The notes: generated by a model not told the origin, from the letters alone. 64,000 nucleotides of DNA from Agarophyton chilense (GCA_030374765.1 JARGXX010000093.1:186001-250000), one strand, 5' to 3'. Numbered from the stretch's first letter, positions 7,615 to 19,717 are shown. Program-made: numbers and translations.

Positions 7615-8800
7615 TCAGTCGTATTTCAGTAGAAACTCCTGAACAATTGGATTGAAACGCGTGAGAGCAGCACTTGCTTTCACTTTCTCATAGTGAATGA
7701 CAACTGTCGAAGATATCAAGATTACGACATCCACTGTGTTACCAAGCAGTATAGGAACACCAGGGCTCTCAATGCGAGAGGTGGAGAAGGCGGTTGAAGA
7801 GAGTGCAGCAAAAGTGCATGCCGACAGCCTCATACCGAGTAGTCGGAAGGTTACAGCCGGACTGGATATGAATAAAGCCTGTTGAAAAGAGTGGGAGAGG
7901 GCGCCAAGCACGAGGTTTATAAAAGAGGTTCTCCGTGGTTCCGGGGTCATTGTGAACTTTGTGCTAAGATAGGACTCTGGAAAGAAAGATATAGAAACAA
8001 GCTGGAGAAGATATGCCAAAGAGCCAACTGCGGCCCCTCCTGTGGAGAAAGCGATACAATTTGTCTTCACGTCTGATGAAAGGGTACCGCTGACTGGAAT
8101 GAAGCGGTGAACGAAAAAAAGTATGGCGTTGAGGGGGGTGAGTAGAGTAAGGAGTAGAGCCCCGAATTCCAGAAAGGCTCGTTTCTTCCAGGTGTATCGC
8201 TGGTTTGGATTGAACGGCGTAGTTTGTAGAGACCCGTATAACGCGTTTATACATTGTACGCCTCCTTCGATTATGAGAATGTGTAGCAGGCTTTGGATAG
8301 GACACCTCAATAGCGTTCTGAGAATGAACCCAAGGAGAGAGTTGAATCTGAATGGAAGCGTATATTGCAGAGCTGGGTCTATAACTCCGAAGAGTGTAGT
8401 TAGTGTGATTGTGATCGTTAAGGTCGATGTGAAGAGTGTTTGCTAACTGAACATCTTAGTAAAGGCGTTCCGGTTTGCTAGTCTTCCTTGTACGCTGCAC
8501 ATAGGTCACGATATGATACCGCTCTTTGAACAGTTGTTTCAGAGTATCTTGCTGCTGTAGGGAGTTGCGAGTGGGGAGCCTCCTGGTGGTCGTACAAATG
8601 TCACGAATCTCGTCCATGAGCTCGTTGGTGATATGATTCTGGAGCCCTCTGACTTCGACCACATTCTGGGTGGTTGGAAGTTTGATTTGAAGGACTTCGT
8701 CGATGGTGATATCCGTTCGTTGTGGAAGAATATCCACAGCTGCTGAGCATTGGACAGAAGAACCAGGGGGTAGGGAAAGACGTGCTTCGTAGCGCTGCAT
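7615..8800 (-). CDS. Two-exon multi-pass membrane protein, unknown function
   Basis: Exon 1 starts at the ATG at 8800 (MQRYEARLSLPPGSSVQCSA), a soluble domain of about 100 residues. Exon 2 starts near 8442 and reads QTLFTSTLTITITLTTLFGV, the first of about five to six hydrophobic segments, and ends LKYD at a TGA. Between them the minus strand has a branch-point-like TTTACTAAG and an acceptor TTAG ending at 8443. The donor is uncertain: GTGCAG at 8500 keeps the frame and gives a 58-base intron, and GTGACC nine bases upstream also would. The predicted protein is about 375 residues. A TATA run lies 96 bases upstream. No family is recognised. The soluble N-terminus followed by membrane segments suggests a membrane protein with an outer or cytosolic head. 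The alternative is two separate genes. Confidence 0.5.
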
Positions 8801-8895
8801 GCTTGAGAAGGAGAGGAGAGTGTTGTGTAGAAAGGTATTTGTGAGGGACTGGATACAGTATGTTGAGCGCAATGAAGTAGGGTGGTCATCAATGG

Positions 8896-8905
8896 ATATA
8901 TATAT
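8896..8905 (-). promoter_or_regulatory. TATA box of the membrane-protein gene
   Basis: An alternating ATATATATAT run lies 96 bases upstream of the ATG at 8800. Its position suits a core promoter. Low-complexity AT runs can occur by chance. Confidence 0.4.
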
Positions 8906-9215
8906 GTAGTGATCAAAGTAGTTGTTAGGTTGTTGCCGTATCTCTGTCGCGGAGTATGAATAATTGTTATGAATGAAAACCTTTGATAGGCTGTAGGAGC
9001 GGTTGTTGGGTACAGACTTAATTGCAAAGTTGGAAGATTTATGAAGAGTGGTTGTGGTGATGATTTGTGATGTACGAAGCAATTCTTAATATCGTTTCAT
9101 ATATTCTGACGTGGTGTCGTGCGGATAGCAGTCTTTATCGAGGCAGCGAAGGAGATGGACATATGCTTTAGAAAGGAGGACTTGTTTTTATTGGAAGGGG
9201 TATATGAATGAAGTA

Positions 9216-10040
9216 CTACCCATTGAGGAGGACGTTCAAGAAGTTCGTATGGAAAGGGGCGGGGTCACGGTTTCCAATGGATTTTTGGGGGTTAGAAACG
9301 TTGTAGAAGTAGACTTTCCGGAACTCAAAGTCTGAGAACGAGGTGGGGCAATGTGTAAGTGTTTTTCCGTGGGCCAGAAGTTTTTGGAGTGTTTCTGTTC
9401 TATTGTAGGCGATTCCTGTTTCGGATGTGACGATGGAGAGGAGCTCTTTCATTATGGTTGAAACGACTGTGCGGTGTTGTACTGCAACTTCTTGCATTGT
9501 GATAAAGCCATAAGAAGAGCCGACGAGATTAAAAGCTGATATCCATACGAGTTTTTCGTAGTAAGCTTTAGAGAAGGAGGGCTGGTCGACGACATGACAA
9601 GTGAGGCCTGCGGTACTGAGGCGATTGGCGAGTGCGGGAGCCCATTTGCCGGTGGAAGTTGTGAGACCATGGGGACCGAGGAGGGTGACACCGTTCTCGG
9701 GGGGTGCGTTAAGGGAGGGGACGGCGAGGAAGAGAACGGCTTTGGTGAAGTTTTGGAGCCCATAGGTTGAAAGAAGAGGGAGAATGTTTCCGTTCTGAAG
9801 GAAGACCAGATCCTCTCTGCGGGAGGAAGGGCAGAATTGAAGGACGTCTTCGAGTGAATGATTTCTGCCGCAGAAGAAAACGGGGCCGTCGGGGATGTAT
9901 TGCGCGGAGATGAATTCTTGAGTTGAGAGAAAAGCATCTTGTGGGGTGCCGTTGTTGCGAAGCAAAGTGCCGATTCGGCCTCTGCCGACAATAACGGCTG
10001 GGTCGGAGGTGCAAGGGATGGCAGTGAGAGAGTCGGTCAT
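9216..10040 (-). CDS. Ketopantoate-reductase-like (ApbA/PanE family) oxidoreductase
   Basis: This 274-residue single-exon gene begins MTDSLTAIPCTSDPAVIVGR. The Rossmann motif VIVGRGRIGTLL (GxGxxG) lies at residues 16-27. NGNILPLL and PENGVTLLGPHG correspond to the middle of the coenzyme domain. The C-terminal domain shows the family hallmark KLVWISAFNLVGSSYG with Lys-Leu and Asn in the usual places, then helices with VVSTIMKELLSIVTSE. Known members reduce 2-dehydropantoate with NADPH in pantothenate synthesis, but many eukaryotic relatives have other substrates. Length is slightly short of the usual 290-310. The start has a TATA-like box 78 bases upstream. No disruption is seen. Confidence 0.75.
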   Translation of the reverse strand: MTDSLTAIPCTSDPAVIVGRGRIGTLLRNNGTPQDAFLSTQEFISAQYIPDGPVFFCGRNHSLEDVLQFCPSSRREDLVFLQNGNILPLLSTYGLQNFTKAVLFLAVPSLNAPPENGVTLLGPHGLTTSTGKWAPALANRLSTAGLTCHVVDQPSFSKAYYEKLVWISAFNLVGSSYGFITMQEVAVQHRTVVSTIMKELLSIVTSETGIAYNRTETLQKLLAHGKTLTHCPTSFSDFEFRKVYFYNVSNPQKSIGNRDPAPFHTNFLNVLLNG

Positions 10041-10117
10041 GTTGATTGCGAAAGGTGTTTGGAGTGCGGTGTGCTTGGAATTGAAGAAGTGGTGGGGGTG
10101 GCGAGTGTGGAGATGTG

Positions 10118-10125
10118 ATTAAATA
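10118..10125 (-). promoter_or_regulatory. TATA-like box (TATTTAAT)
   Basis: On the minus strand TATTTAAT lies 78-85 bases before the ATG at 10040, in a C-rich leader. It is a plausible core promoter for the reductase-like gene. Confidence 0.4.
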
Positions 10126-10651
10126 GAGAAGGAGTATGGTTGTGGAGGAATGGGTGTTAGGGGTTTTTGGGAAGGAGGTTAGATTTATGATATTGAATGG
10201 TGTTTATTGTGTTAAAAGTGTAGGAGTGTGTGTTGTTATGGAAGTCATAACGGGAAAGAGGGCTTATGAGTAATCGGCGGTTTGTGTTACGAATGAGTGT
10301 GATTTATTATAAATGAGAAGGTTATGAAATTGGGAGTAGTGAGGGAGCGCTGAACATGATAGAAGGTGTAGGAATATGGATGGGAATGTGTGAGTGAGCA
10401 ATGAGTGGGGTGAAGGGCATCCGGAGCGTAGAAGCAGGGGTGTACGAGGGTACTGAAATTGGGCGAGCGCGCGCGAAAAGCGGGTCAAAAAAAGGAGATA
10501 AAAGGCCGGAGGTGGGCGAGAGGATTTTCGAGGGGGGGTGCTGTGTGGGAGGCTGCGGGTACTACTGGCCGCACTAAGGTGAGTGCGCTTGCGCTTGCGG
10601 TGGCTCTTGTAGATAGCTTTCGCGGGCGTTGGCGATGTCGAGTGGATCCCC

Positions 10652-11083
10652 ATGGGGCTGGAGATGGGGAAGCTGTGGAGGGCGAATGAGGAACTGAAGA
10701 GGCGTGTGAAGGTGTTGGAAGTGCACATAGAAGGGGTGGGGGAGATTTGGAGTGCGCGGAAGGTGTTGAAGGAGGTGGGAGAGGAGAGGGGGAGAGCGAA
10801 AGGGTCGCCGGTGACGCCAGGGAGACGCGGGGAGCCGGCTGGGATGAAGAAGGGGAGAGAGGAATGGAAAGGGGGAGGAGTTGGAGAGAGTCGGCTGAAG
10901 AAGAGGAAAGGTGGTAAGGATGTGGAGAAGAAGGGTGGGAATGTGTGTGTCATGGGGCAGCCGGGTGTGAGGAACTTGAGCAGTGGGGAGGTGGACGAGG
11001 TTGAGAATGCGGTGGTCGACTTTTTCAACCTCAAATACCCTCCCGGTGGAACGCTGGAGCCTAGTAAGCAAAAGGGCCAGTAA
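10652..11083 (+). CDS. Small basic protein with predicted coiled coil
   Basis: A 143-residue frame starts MGLEMGKLWRANEELKRRVK, a heptad-like helix. It continues with Gly/Lys/Arg-rich disorder and ends VVDFFNLKYPPGGTLEPSKQ. Just upstream the plus strand has ACTAAGGTGAGTGCGC and CTTGTAG, which would serve as a short intron, so an upstream exon around 10459-10578 is possible. The region is strongly G-rich, and the opposite-strand Pro/Ser frame is probably a composition artefact. No family is recognised. Confidence 0.35.
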   Translation: MGLEMGKLWRANEELKRRVKVLEVHIEGVGEIWSARKVLKEVGEERGRAKGSPVTPGRRGEPAGMKKGREEWKGGGVGESRLKKRKGGKDVEKKGGNVCVMGQPGVRNLSSGEVDEVENAVVDFFNLKYPPGGTLEPSKQKGQ

Positions 11084-11352
11084 TGAGGTAGAAGGTACTG
11101 ACGACTGCCTTGGTATGGATCTCCACCTAGAGCGGTCAAGAGTGACCAGGAAACTGCAAATGCAGATTAAACTGCATTAAGTGGTCAAAAAACTAAGATG
11201 CATGGAGTTCTTATTTCCAAAAATTTTTTTTTCAGGTGCCGAACTAGCGCAATCTGCTAAATTCTTAGATTTTTTGGCTTTTTATTTACAAAACTAGCTA
11301 TCTAGCACACTTATCTAGCATTCCGAGAACACAGGCGCAGGTTTGGTCTAGG

Positions 11353-14300
11353 ATGCCGAAGACCCGAAGCCATTCGAGTACTGGTCGCCCCGGTCCTGCG
11401 GGACCACCCCCGAAACCGAGGCTCGCCTCATGTGTTGAAGCCGGAGAGCGGCTCTATCGTCAAGCGATGTCGCGCTCACGCTCGGTGAATGATGAACGAG
11501 ATCTCTCGGATGTACCGGCCCCTGTGGCAGCGGCAGTCACGCCCACCACAGAAGCCGTAGTTGACCCTGAGGTCGTCGGACCTCAAGAAGAGGATGATTT
11601 ACGCAGGGAAGTGTGTCGTCTCAAGTCTGAGTCAAGCGCTTCGCGTGTGCGCATGGTTGCGTTGGAATCGCAGATCGCTGCTCTTATCGCTGATGTCAAA
11701 TAATTAAGCAGTGCGCATCAAGCACTCGTTCGTCAAGACGATGGGAAGCAGGTCTCCGCATCAGTGAAAACACTACGTGAGGATTTGAACCATCTACTGG
11801 AGAGGTACGGGAATACGCCCGATGCGCTACCAGGCTTAACCGTGGATGTAGAGGAAGTCCTCACTCGAGTTAACCCTCGTTTAGAACGCCTGGAGGTGGC
11901 AGTTCATGCGCAGACTGCTGCTAAATCAGTCGTGCTGGAAGAAGAAGGAGCTCCTTTGAAGGAAGCTCTTTCGAAAAAGTCGAAGTCACAACGTAAGAAG
12001 CGGGAGTCCACACGTGATTCGAGTGATGAATCGTCAAGTACGGAGGGTTTCAGTTCCGGTACTGATGATTCTGATGATTCAGATACATCAGATGACGACG
12101 ATAGTGATGATGGTCATCGAAGGTCCCGATCTCGGAAGAGGAACACGTCTTCGTGGTTAATGAGAAAAAAGGCTCACCTTACAGAGAATTAAAGGTGCTC
12201 CCGTGCACGAATCCGCTTTATCGGAAGGTCCTGAATTACAAGTACTACCGTCTGAAGGTGAAGAGAAAGAAGCGCCCAGGACGCGAAACCGCGAAGGTGA
12301 AGGATCACATCAAACGATTGAAGATCGGCCTTAATGATTTAATATTTGATGGGAAAACCCCCATTCTCGTTATCGAGTTTCTCACTCGATTCGTTGCCGA
12401 AGCAGACACTCTAGAGATGAGTCAACCACAGGCATTTGTGTCTTAACCACACTTCCTGAAGGGTTTTGCTTTAGAGCAATTTCGTTCCGTATGCAGATCA
12501 TTGACAGACGATGAAGGCGGCGTTACCTCATGGCCAGAGGCAGTGCAGTATTTGCTGCGCAGTTACGCGACTTCAAACGCGATACGTCAGGCGATCCTGG
12601 ACCTAAGGGATGTGACCCAAAAGCCTGAGGAGGGCGAAGCTGAGTAGAGCTCAAGCCTTAACAAAGCTTCAGTCCGCTGTGGAGACGTCCACTCGACGGA
12701 GGACAAGATTACCTTGTACATCGACGGGCTGGACTCGAGCATCAAGTCTTTGGTAGCTCGATATCCAGAGAAGCATGGAAGAGTCTCCTTTTTTGGGTTA
12801 GTTCAGTTTGCGAAAGCTGAAGGAGACGCGGCCAGAGCGCGTGGTAGCCCCCGTCGTTCAGTGGCTTTTGGAACCTCAATGGGTAAGGAGAAGATCTCCG
12901 CCAGAGTTAATAAGCGCAGAAAACTGCTACATCTGGAATCTCCCGTTGACTCGCGAGATACGTCGTTGGCGCCCAATGGGAGGGACTCGCATGAAGAGGC
13001 GGTCCATTTAATGGAATACACGGACTCTTCTGTACCTACAGTGGATCTCCCACAATTGGAGTCTCAGAACGAGGAAGCCCTAATGGATATGGAGGGCCGT
13101 CGTCCTATGTATCGTCCCTACACGGTACCTCCACAAGGAGGTTTCAAGAACGGGAAACCCGGATGGGTGGATACTCGCACGGCATACCATTCACAACCTA
13201 TGTTGACCAACCGTCGTGACGGTTTGATATGTTATTCATGTTATGGAAAACACCATTTGAGTGCAGAATGACCGCTTCCTGCAAAGGATCTGAGTTGTAT
13301 CATGACGAATTATGAAGCACTCTCAGAAAAAAAACGGGGCCGCGTACCGGCGGGCATGTATTGGAAAGCCAAAAGTTGGTTTTCTCAGACACCAATGCGC
13401 CGGACGGACAAGCCGGTTGCTCAGAATGCTGAAGTGTTACAACCCGGAACCCCGTTTGGAAGAGGCGCCTTTGAGGCGAATAAGCCGGTGCAACCGGAAA
13501 ACTAAGTAAGGGAGCCCCTAGGGGGTCGGCACTAGGGGGTCGGCACTAGTCGATCCCGTAGTGCTGACCAGGGAGAGCTTGCCTCCCTGCTCCCGCGCTT
13601 GGAAGGCCAAGATTCTCTTGAGGACTCCCAAATTTCCGCCGTACGGAATCAATCCGCCGGAGGGAAAGCGAGTACAGTTTGACTGTGAGTTACATCGTTC
13701 TTGGAGACGTTATACTTGTTTATCAAAACGGGAAAGTTACCTCATGGTAGTGTCTAAAAGAAACTTTAAGGTCTATGCCGACATCGGCTCTAACAGGAAC
13801 CTGTTATCTCGTCGATGGGTTATCTTGGACACAGGTGCAGGTCCGAGTTTTACACAGGAATCGGAGCTCGATCCTGCTGACTTAGAACGTATTCGATACG
13901 GTCCTTCACCGGACATCCGGGATGCCAACAAAAATGCTGTGAAGACACTGGGAACAGTTCGACTCGTGGTGCGTTTGGGACGCTTTGTAGTCCTAGTCGA
14001 CTTCATCGTCTGTAAGACGTTAGCTGCACCAGTGGTACTGGGATGTGATTATTGCGACAAGTTTGTCGAAGCCATTCGCCTGCGAAGAAAACTAGTCGAA
14101 CTAGATGATAGATCAATGGTACCAATTGTTCGCAAGCCAATGCGTCGTTGCTCTGAAGCACCTCCACTTCCACCATCTATGGAATACGAGAAATCTCGAG
14201 GACGTGTCTCGCCGAGGATTCGAGTAGCGAAGAGTGCCATGCTGAAGGCACAAACCCAAACTTGGGGTCAAGTAAGAACTGAACGACATGGACTCGTGGT

Positions 14301-17300
14301 AATTCAACCGAATACTCGGATGTACGAATCCCGTGGATTACTAGTCGCTAACTGCATTGTTCAGGTTGATCCTGGTAGCCCCTTTTGGATACTAGTGAGG
14401 AACTTCACCGATAACGATTATCAGATACCGAAGAATCCGGTTGTTGTAACAGCTTTGCCTCATCCCACAGTGGTGGTCCCTACTCATATTTCTACTGCAG
14501 AAGTATCGGGATTAACCCATGTCGGTGACACAGACGAAGAACTGCAAACTGCGTCTGGAGATCAATTGCCAACGGCAAAGGATCCAGAGAGCCTGGTCGA
14601 TGAGCTAGACTTAGCATATGTGTCGGAACACTACAGAACGAAGATCAGGTCTATGCTGAAGAAGTACACATCCATGTGGAGTGGAAAACTAGGAGAGATC
14701 TCCGCTGTGGAACACCACATTGATTTGGTTCCAAGGTCCCGACCCATCTCCCAACCACCCTACAGAGCGCGCCCGCGAACTCGCCAAATCGAGGAGGAGA
14801 ATGTCAGCAAAATGATGGAAGAAGGAGTAATCGAAGCAACTCAATCTGCTTTGGTCTCACCAGTGGGGCTGGTTCCAAAACCTTATGGTTCTTTACGATT
14901 CTGTATCGATTATCGAAAACTGAACGCAGTTACAGTTCGAGATACATACCCGTTGCCTCGAATGGACAAATGTATTGACAGCTTAGGAGAAGCGAACGTG
15001 TTCACCGCCTTGGACGCCAACTCTGGCTATTGGCAGGTGCCTGTAGCGGAAGAAGACCAAGATATAACCGCATTTGCGTGTCACGCCAGTCTCTACCGTT
15101 TCAAAAGGATGCCCTTTGGCTTAACGAATGCACCGGCTACTTTCCAGCGTATTCTCGACATCTTGCTCTCAAGATACAACTGGAAGACTTGTTTAGTCTA
15201 TTTGGACGATGTGATCATCTTTTCCCAGGATGTGGAAAGCCATTTACGGCATGTAGAGGAGATCCTTAAAGCACTACAGAGCGCAGGTATCACCTTGAAA
15301 TTCAAGAAATGCGAATGGTTCGCTGGACCCGTCCGGTACTTAGGACATGTAATCAAGCCAGGGCAGCTTGCCATTCAAGAGGCACAAACATCGGCTCTCC
15401 GCGAAGTAGAACCTCCGTCGACATAGAAGCAATTGCGTTCTTTCCTCGGCTTGTGCAACGTCTACCGACGATTCGTGCCGCGATACCCGCACAGAGCGGC
15501 ACCGCTCAACGCAAAGCTGCGTAAAGAACAACCAGTACAGCTGGAACAATTCAGACAAGCTGAAGCGGAAGCGTTCGACACGCTGAAGACAAAGATAATT
15601 ACAGCCCCAGTCTTGGCGCTGCCCATCCCCAACCTGCCATACTCAGTGGATACCGACTCTAGCGAGTACCAAGTAGGGTGTGCCCTTTTTCAAACACACC
15701 CTGATGGTGAACGCAAACCCATTGGTTACTGGTCAAGATCGCTGAACGCAGCTGAGAAGAAGTATTCAGTTTCAGAAAAAAAATGCCCTGCAGTCGTTTG
15801 GGCACTAACCACATTGCGACCGTATCTCCAAGGAGAACGTTTTACCGTCGAAACGGATGATTCGTCTCTACGATGGTTACTGTCCATTACAGACCCGTCT
15901 GGTCGTCTCAGACGATGGCGCTTATGCCTTTCTGAATTCAATTTCGAAGTGAAGTATAAGAAGGGATTGGCCAATGTCCAAGCTGACGTTCTCTCGCGAC
16001 TCAAAACACTTGGCGAAACCCAAGGCGAAATCGATGAAGACATACCTTTCTTCTACATGGAGACCCATTCACCATCTTTTGAAGAAGAGGAACAAGAGAC
16101 CCTTGATGATTATTCGGATGCAAACCCGTTCCTTGTATTAGCAGACACTGACCCTTCAGTTCAACTCGAGCGAATCTCGTGCACTGAGCTCCTCAATGAG
16201 CAACACGCCGATACGTTTTGTGCGTCGATACGCTCTCGTCTTAACGGGGGGGAGGAGCTCCCCTTTTCACTCGATTCATGAGGAATACTGTTAAGAAATG
16301 TCGAAAAGCATGATCAAATCGTGATTTCACACGTCTTGAAGAGTCGAGTACTCCATCTGGCACACTACAGCAGGCTGTCTGGTCATCCAGGAGGAACGAA
16401 GTTGTTCATGACTCTAAGAAGAGATTTTTACTGGCCTAATTTGGCAATGGACTGCCATGCTACAGTGAGGTTGTGTACAACATGTGCAAAGAATCGCTTG
16501 AAGCTTTACAGGAAGCGGAAACCGATGAAGATATTCCAGGCGAAAGCGCCTTTACAATACGTCAATATCGACATCCTAGGGGAATTGATTCGCTCAAGGC
16601 AAGCTTATCGTTACCTATTGGTAATCACCGACCGCTTCTCGAAGTATAGGGATATGCCCCGTGGCACGCGCACACCCGTAAGTACAGAAATGGAAGCTGA
16701 AAGCGGGAAAGATGTTTTGGACTTTGGCCCCAAGGACTCGGAAACGAGTGCACGCGAAAACGCGCCGTTTCCGCTTCAGGCTGAACCGTCAGGTGAAGCG
16801 CCACTCGCTGTTCCGCCGATATCGGCTCTCATCCCTCGTGGGCAGGAAGAAGAAGAGATATCGCCTCCTGTCGTGGTGCAAGCACCATCGTCCACCGAAC
16901 AGCGGTCAGAATCGGATAAACCGAAGGACGTTCATCCACGAATGGAATTGAAAAGTAGCAAGAAGTACGCTTCTATGGAACCTGGAAAACAGGATAGCTC
17001 TTTATCTGAGAAAGGTTCTCAAGGAATGAGTACACTGCCCCTGCGGGCAGAACGACAGTTAGTCGACGAGCGAACGTTTGGCGACGCTGAGACTGCTAAC
17101 ACAGAGACGCTTGGGTCAGCCCTATGGCATTTCAAACCTGTTAACAGGAGTCTAGCGCCAACAGCGAAAGCATTGGAAAACGCCCAGGAATATGTTATGG
17201 ATCGCATATGTGAACATGGCGAGCATGAAGATACTAGAGAATTACTGTATCTAGTCCGTTGGTACGGTTTTCCTCCGGAAGCGGATACGTGGGAACCTAT

Positions 17301-17382
17301 AGCTCATATCCCCGTTCGCAGCTCGTGCGATATCATCGACGCATGCGATTACCACTCCCCAGGGAGATCGACTCCTCGATAG
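11353..17382 (+). mobile_element. Ty3/gypsy LTR retrotransposon with chromodomain (broken)
   Basis: This is an old element in plus orientation. Parts in order: a gag-like region with a Ser/Asp-rich section and a zinc-knuckle-like CYSCYGKHH (11.35-13.27 kb); a retroviral-type protease with LDTGAG (about 13.8 kb); reverse transcriptase with FCIDYRKLN and YLDDVIIFS (14.8-15.35 kb); RNase H with KKYSVSEKKCPAVVWAL (15.6-16.0 kb); an integrase with an HHCC zinc region and the start of the catalytic core (16.3-16.65 kb); and a chromodomain with LVRWYGFPPEADTWEP (17.2-17.35 kb). Domain order is that of gypsy chromoviruses. I found no matching terminal repeats. The coding region is broken in about five or six places and the integrase core appears shortened before the chromodomain, so it is not active. 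Its age looks intermediate because long stretches remain readable. Confidence 0.9.
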
Positions 17383-17527
17383 TCGGGCTCATGGGCATAT
17401 CCCATTTCTAAGTATGGGCTGCAAAGGTAGTAAAATCTCGAAAGGAGAGAAGAAATTAAACAAGAAATCATGAAGAGGAAACGTGGAGACACGCAAGCAA
17501 AGGACATTTACTGATTATCACCTATGA

Positions 17528-17692
17528 CAAACTCGAGAAGCGAGAAGAAGAACTTAAGAACTCGAGAAGCGAGAAGGGAAGAATGAAACTCGAAAAGCGA
17601 GAAGAAGAACTTAAGAACTCGAGAAGCGAGAAGGGAAGTATGAAACTCGAGAAGGGAGAAGAAGGATTTAAGAACTAGAGAAGCGAGAAGAG
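17528..17692 (+). repeat. 59-bp purine-rich tandem repeat, three copies
   Basis: Three copies of a roughly 59-bp unit begin at about 17528, 17586 and 17644. Each contains CTCGAGAAGCGAGAAG or a variant, often twice, and AAGAACTTAAGAA. The run lies just after the gypsy coding end and may belong to its untranslated or polypurine region. Confidence 0.8.
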
Positions 17693-17801
17693 ATGAAGCC
17701 TAGAAGATAAGAAGGGAACGTGAAGACACGAAGTCACCGGAGTTTTATTGGTATCGAGATACTACCGCAAGGGTGTTGACTAGGAGTCTTTTCTAGGATC
17801 A

Positions 17802-18872
17802 TCAAAGAGACGTGCGAGCACGCAGGTTTGCAAGAAGCTGTGCGAGATCACCCTCAACTTGGTCCACGGGAAAGCCCGCATCTAAGAGGAACTGCCTCAG
17901 CGGATCCAAGCCTGGATCTTCGACAGGCAGTGCACTCGGTTGTTGGCTAAACCCATGAAAGTTCTCTTGAGCAACTCCCGCCGCTGCAGATTGATCGACG
18001 GAAGTCGCTACGCCTGCCAGCTCTGGCTCGTCCTCGTAACCGAGTTCAGCCTCAGCTCCCGGCGCTTCCTCATACGGTTCCTCTCCGTTCTCGGATGGAG
18101 TAGCGTCGTACACATATCCAGTAAGCTAGTTCGGTGGCATGTCACGCGGGTTCTCCCGAAGAAAGCGAGCCTGCTTGGAGGTGATCAACTGGCGCGTCCA
18201 GGGGTCGTACCAAACGAAATCTCCAGCACTTGCTGTTCGTCCAGGAGAATGGTCGTGGTGTATTGCACGGGTTCCGCGAGAGGATTGATCAGCTGGCACT
18301 CCAGCCCAATCGACACTGTCGATCAAATCCACAAGATGGAGGAAGTCGGCATGGTTCGCACGGGATCCCAGGACAACGGAATGATCGAGTTCTCTCGCAT
18401 ACTTTGGCGCTGTGGGCGACATGTACCAAACTCTAAAAGTATCATAAGCATCCCAAAGGAGGAAGACGGCCATCTTGGCGATAAACTCGGTATAAACCAC
18501 CGTCTAATATCCCGAGAACGGGTCGTTAACCAACGCGGACCCGATGTAGGAGATCGCCGGTGGGAGCTCCACAGGGCAACCACGAGGACTCTCGATAGCC
18601 GCCCAATGCTCCGGAATACCGATGTAGCGCCCGAAGCGCGCATTACGCCGGATGCAGCCCAAATGTGATCGAGTACGACGTTCCCAACGGGGATAATCCC
18701 AATAGGGAATGTCACGCTTTCGAAAGAAGCGGAACTCCGCACGGAGAAGAGGTTGCTGAAAGCAGAGAGCTGCATCACGCACACCGCGCACACCGCGCCA
18801 ACCGCTAACATCGACTTCAACGAGTGTCTCGATATAGTACTGCACTCCATCACGATTCATACAGCATTTCAT
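17802..18872 (-). pseudogene. Unknown gene in one frame, decayed
   Basis: From the ATG at 18872 (MKCCMNRDGVQYYIETLVEV) one minus frame reads protein-like sequence in three successive blocks to 17802, with a couple of interruptions. The first block is Arg/Trp/Pro-rich (FFRKRDIPYWDYPRWERRTR), the second has LHLVDLIDSVDWAGVP, and the last is acidic and ends LAQLLANLRARTSL. No family is recognised. It lies antisense just after the gypsy element and before another unknown minus-strand gene with similar composition, so it could be a gene of an unclassified element. A TATA-like CTTAAATAG lies 28-36 bases before the start. Confidence 0.45.
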
Positions 18873-18899
18873 CAGAGATTCAATTTTACTTCTCTTCTA

Positions 18900-18908
18900 C
18901 TATTTAAG
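18900..18908 (-). promoter_or_regulatory. TATA-like box CTTAAATAG
   Basis: On the minus strand the motif lies 28-36 bases upstream of the ATG at 18872. This is close for a TATA box if the leader is very short. It is supported by sequence and position only. Confidence 0.3.
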
Positions 18909-19110
18909 ATCATGGTTTCTCCCAACTACCGGTTCGAAAAGGTGGAAATTGAGTCCGTCAGGAGTAAAAAAATTGTCTGATACTTTATAAAGTGCTTTCA
19001 AACATGGCCAGATAATTGTGACACGCTTATCCGTGCGGGTCATCGCGAATCAAAAAACAAAAAGAAAGAAAACAACGAAACATATCTGAGACCTTTTATT
19101 CATAACATCC

Positions 19111-19464
19111 CTAGGCGCGTAGGAAGTTGATCGCGATGTCACGCACGCTAATAACGCCCTCCACTATAATGCATCCGACGTCACGCGCGATTGCGGCGAA
19201 GGCCATTCCATCCAAGAGCCCACGGAGATACGGCGACGGCACGTGCAACAGAGCCTCCTCCATGTCACTGTTCGTAACAGATTGGCCACGTGCCATGGAA
19301 CGCAGCATGTCGCCAGCCTCCACAATCGCGGCCATCTGCAATTCCGAGATCGCAGGGGGGCCCGCATCGGAGGAAGCCGTAGCACTTCGTGATTCGCCGG
19401 ACATTTCGCACTCGTCAGTGGCGCGGGGTCCCGATGGTGCGTAGTGGAACGCGGAATGAGGCAT
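19111..19464 (-). CDS. Small unknown protein
   Basis: A 117-residue frame begins MPHSAFHYAPSGPRATDECE. It has a Ser/Ala-rich N-terminus and then helical sequence (ISELQMAAIVEAGDMLRSMA, LRGLLDGMAFAAIARDVG). It ends with INFLRA. The minus strand has TATAAATTA 70-78 bases before the ATG, a good core-promoter candidate. It shares strand and neighbourhood with the unknown gene at 17802-18872. No family is recognised. Confidence 0.45.
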   Translation of the reverse strand: MPHSAFHYAPSGPRATDECEMSGESRSATASSDAGPPAISELQMAAIVEAGDMLRSMARGQSVTNSDMEEALLHVPSPYLRGLLDGMAFAAIARDVGCIIVEGVISVRDIAINFLRA

Positions 19465-19533
19465 CGCGGCGCAGGTTGGAAACGGATGGAAAAAGTATCT
19501 AGAGGCAAGAAGAAAAGAAGTAGGGCGGCCAAG

Positions 19534-19542
19534 TAATTTATA
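19534..19542 (-). promoter_or_regulatory. TATA box TATAAATTA
   Basis: A close match to the TATA consensus lies 70-78 bases before the ATG at 19464 on the same strand. Confidence 0.45.
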
Positions 19543-19717
19543 GTCGAATAGATTCGATTGCAGTTAGAGAGCCTCTGATTTCATTGGACGACCGCTTGCT
19601 TTTTCGTACAATTTGGGTCACTGATTTGGCAACGCAAGATCATGCCAGCACCTGAGCACCACACATTCGGCGCGCAACGCAAATGCATTCTGCGTCGAGT
19701 AAGGCACACAGATAGTG

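Noticed and set aside
10264-11139. 291-codon minus-strand Pro/Ser/Thr-rich frame
   Set aside because: It is the complement of a G-rich stretch and shows no motif. A plus-strand frame there has a better helix and charge pattern.
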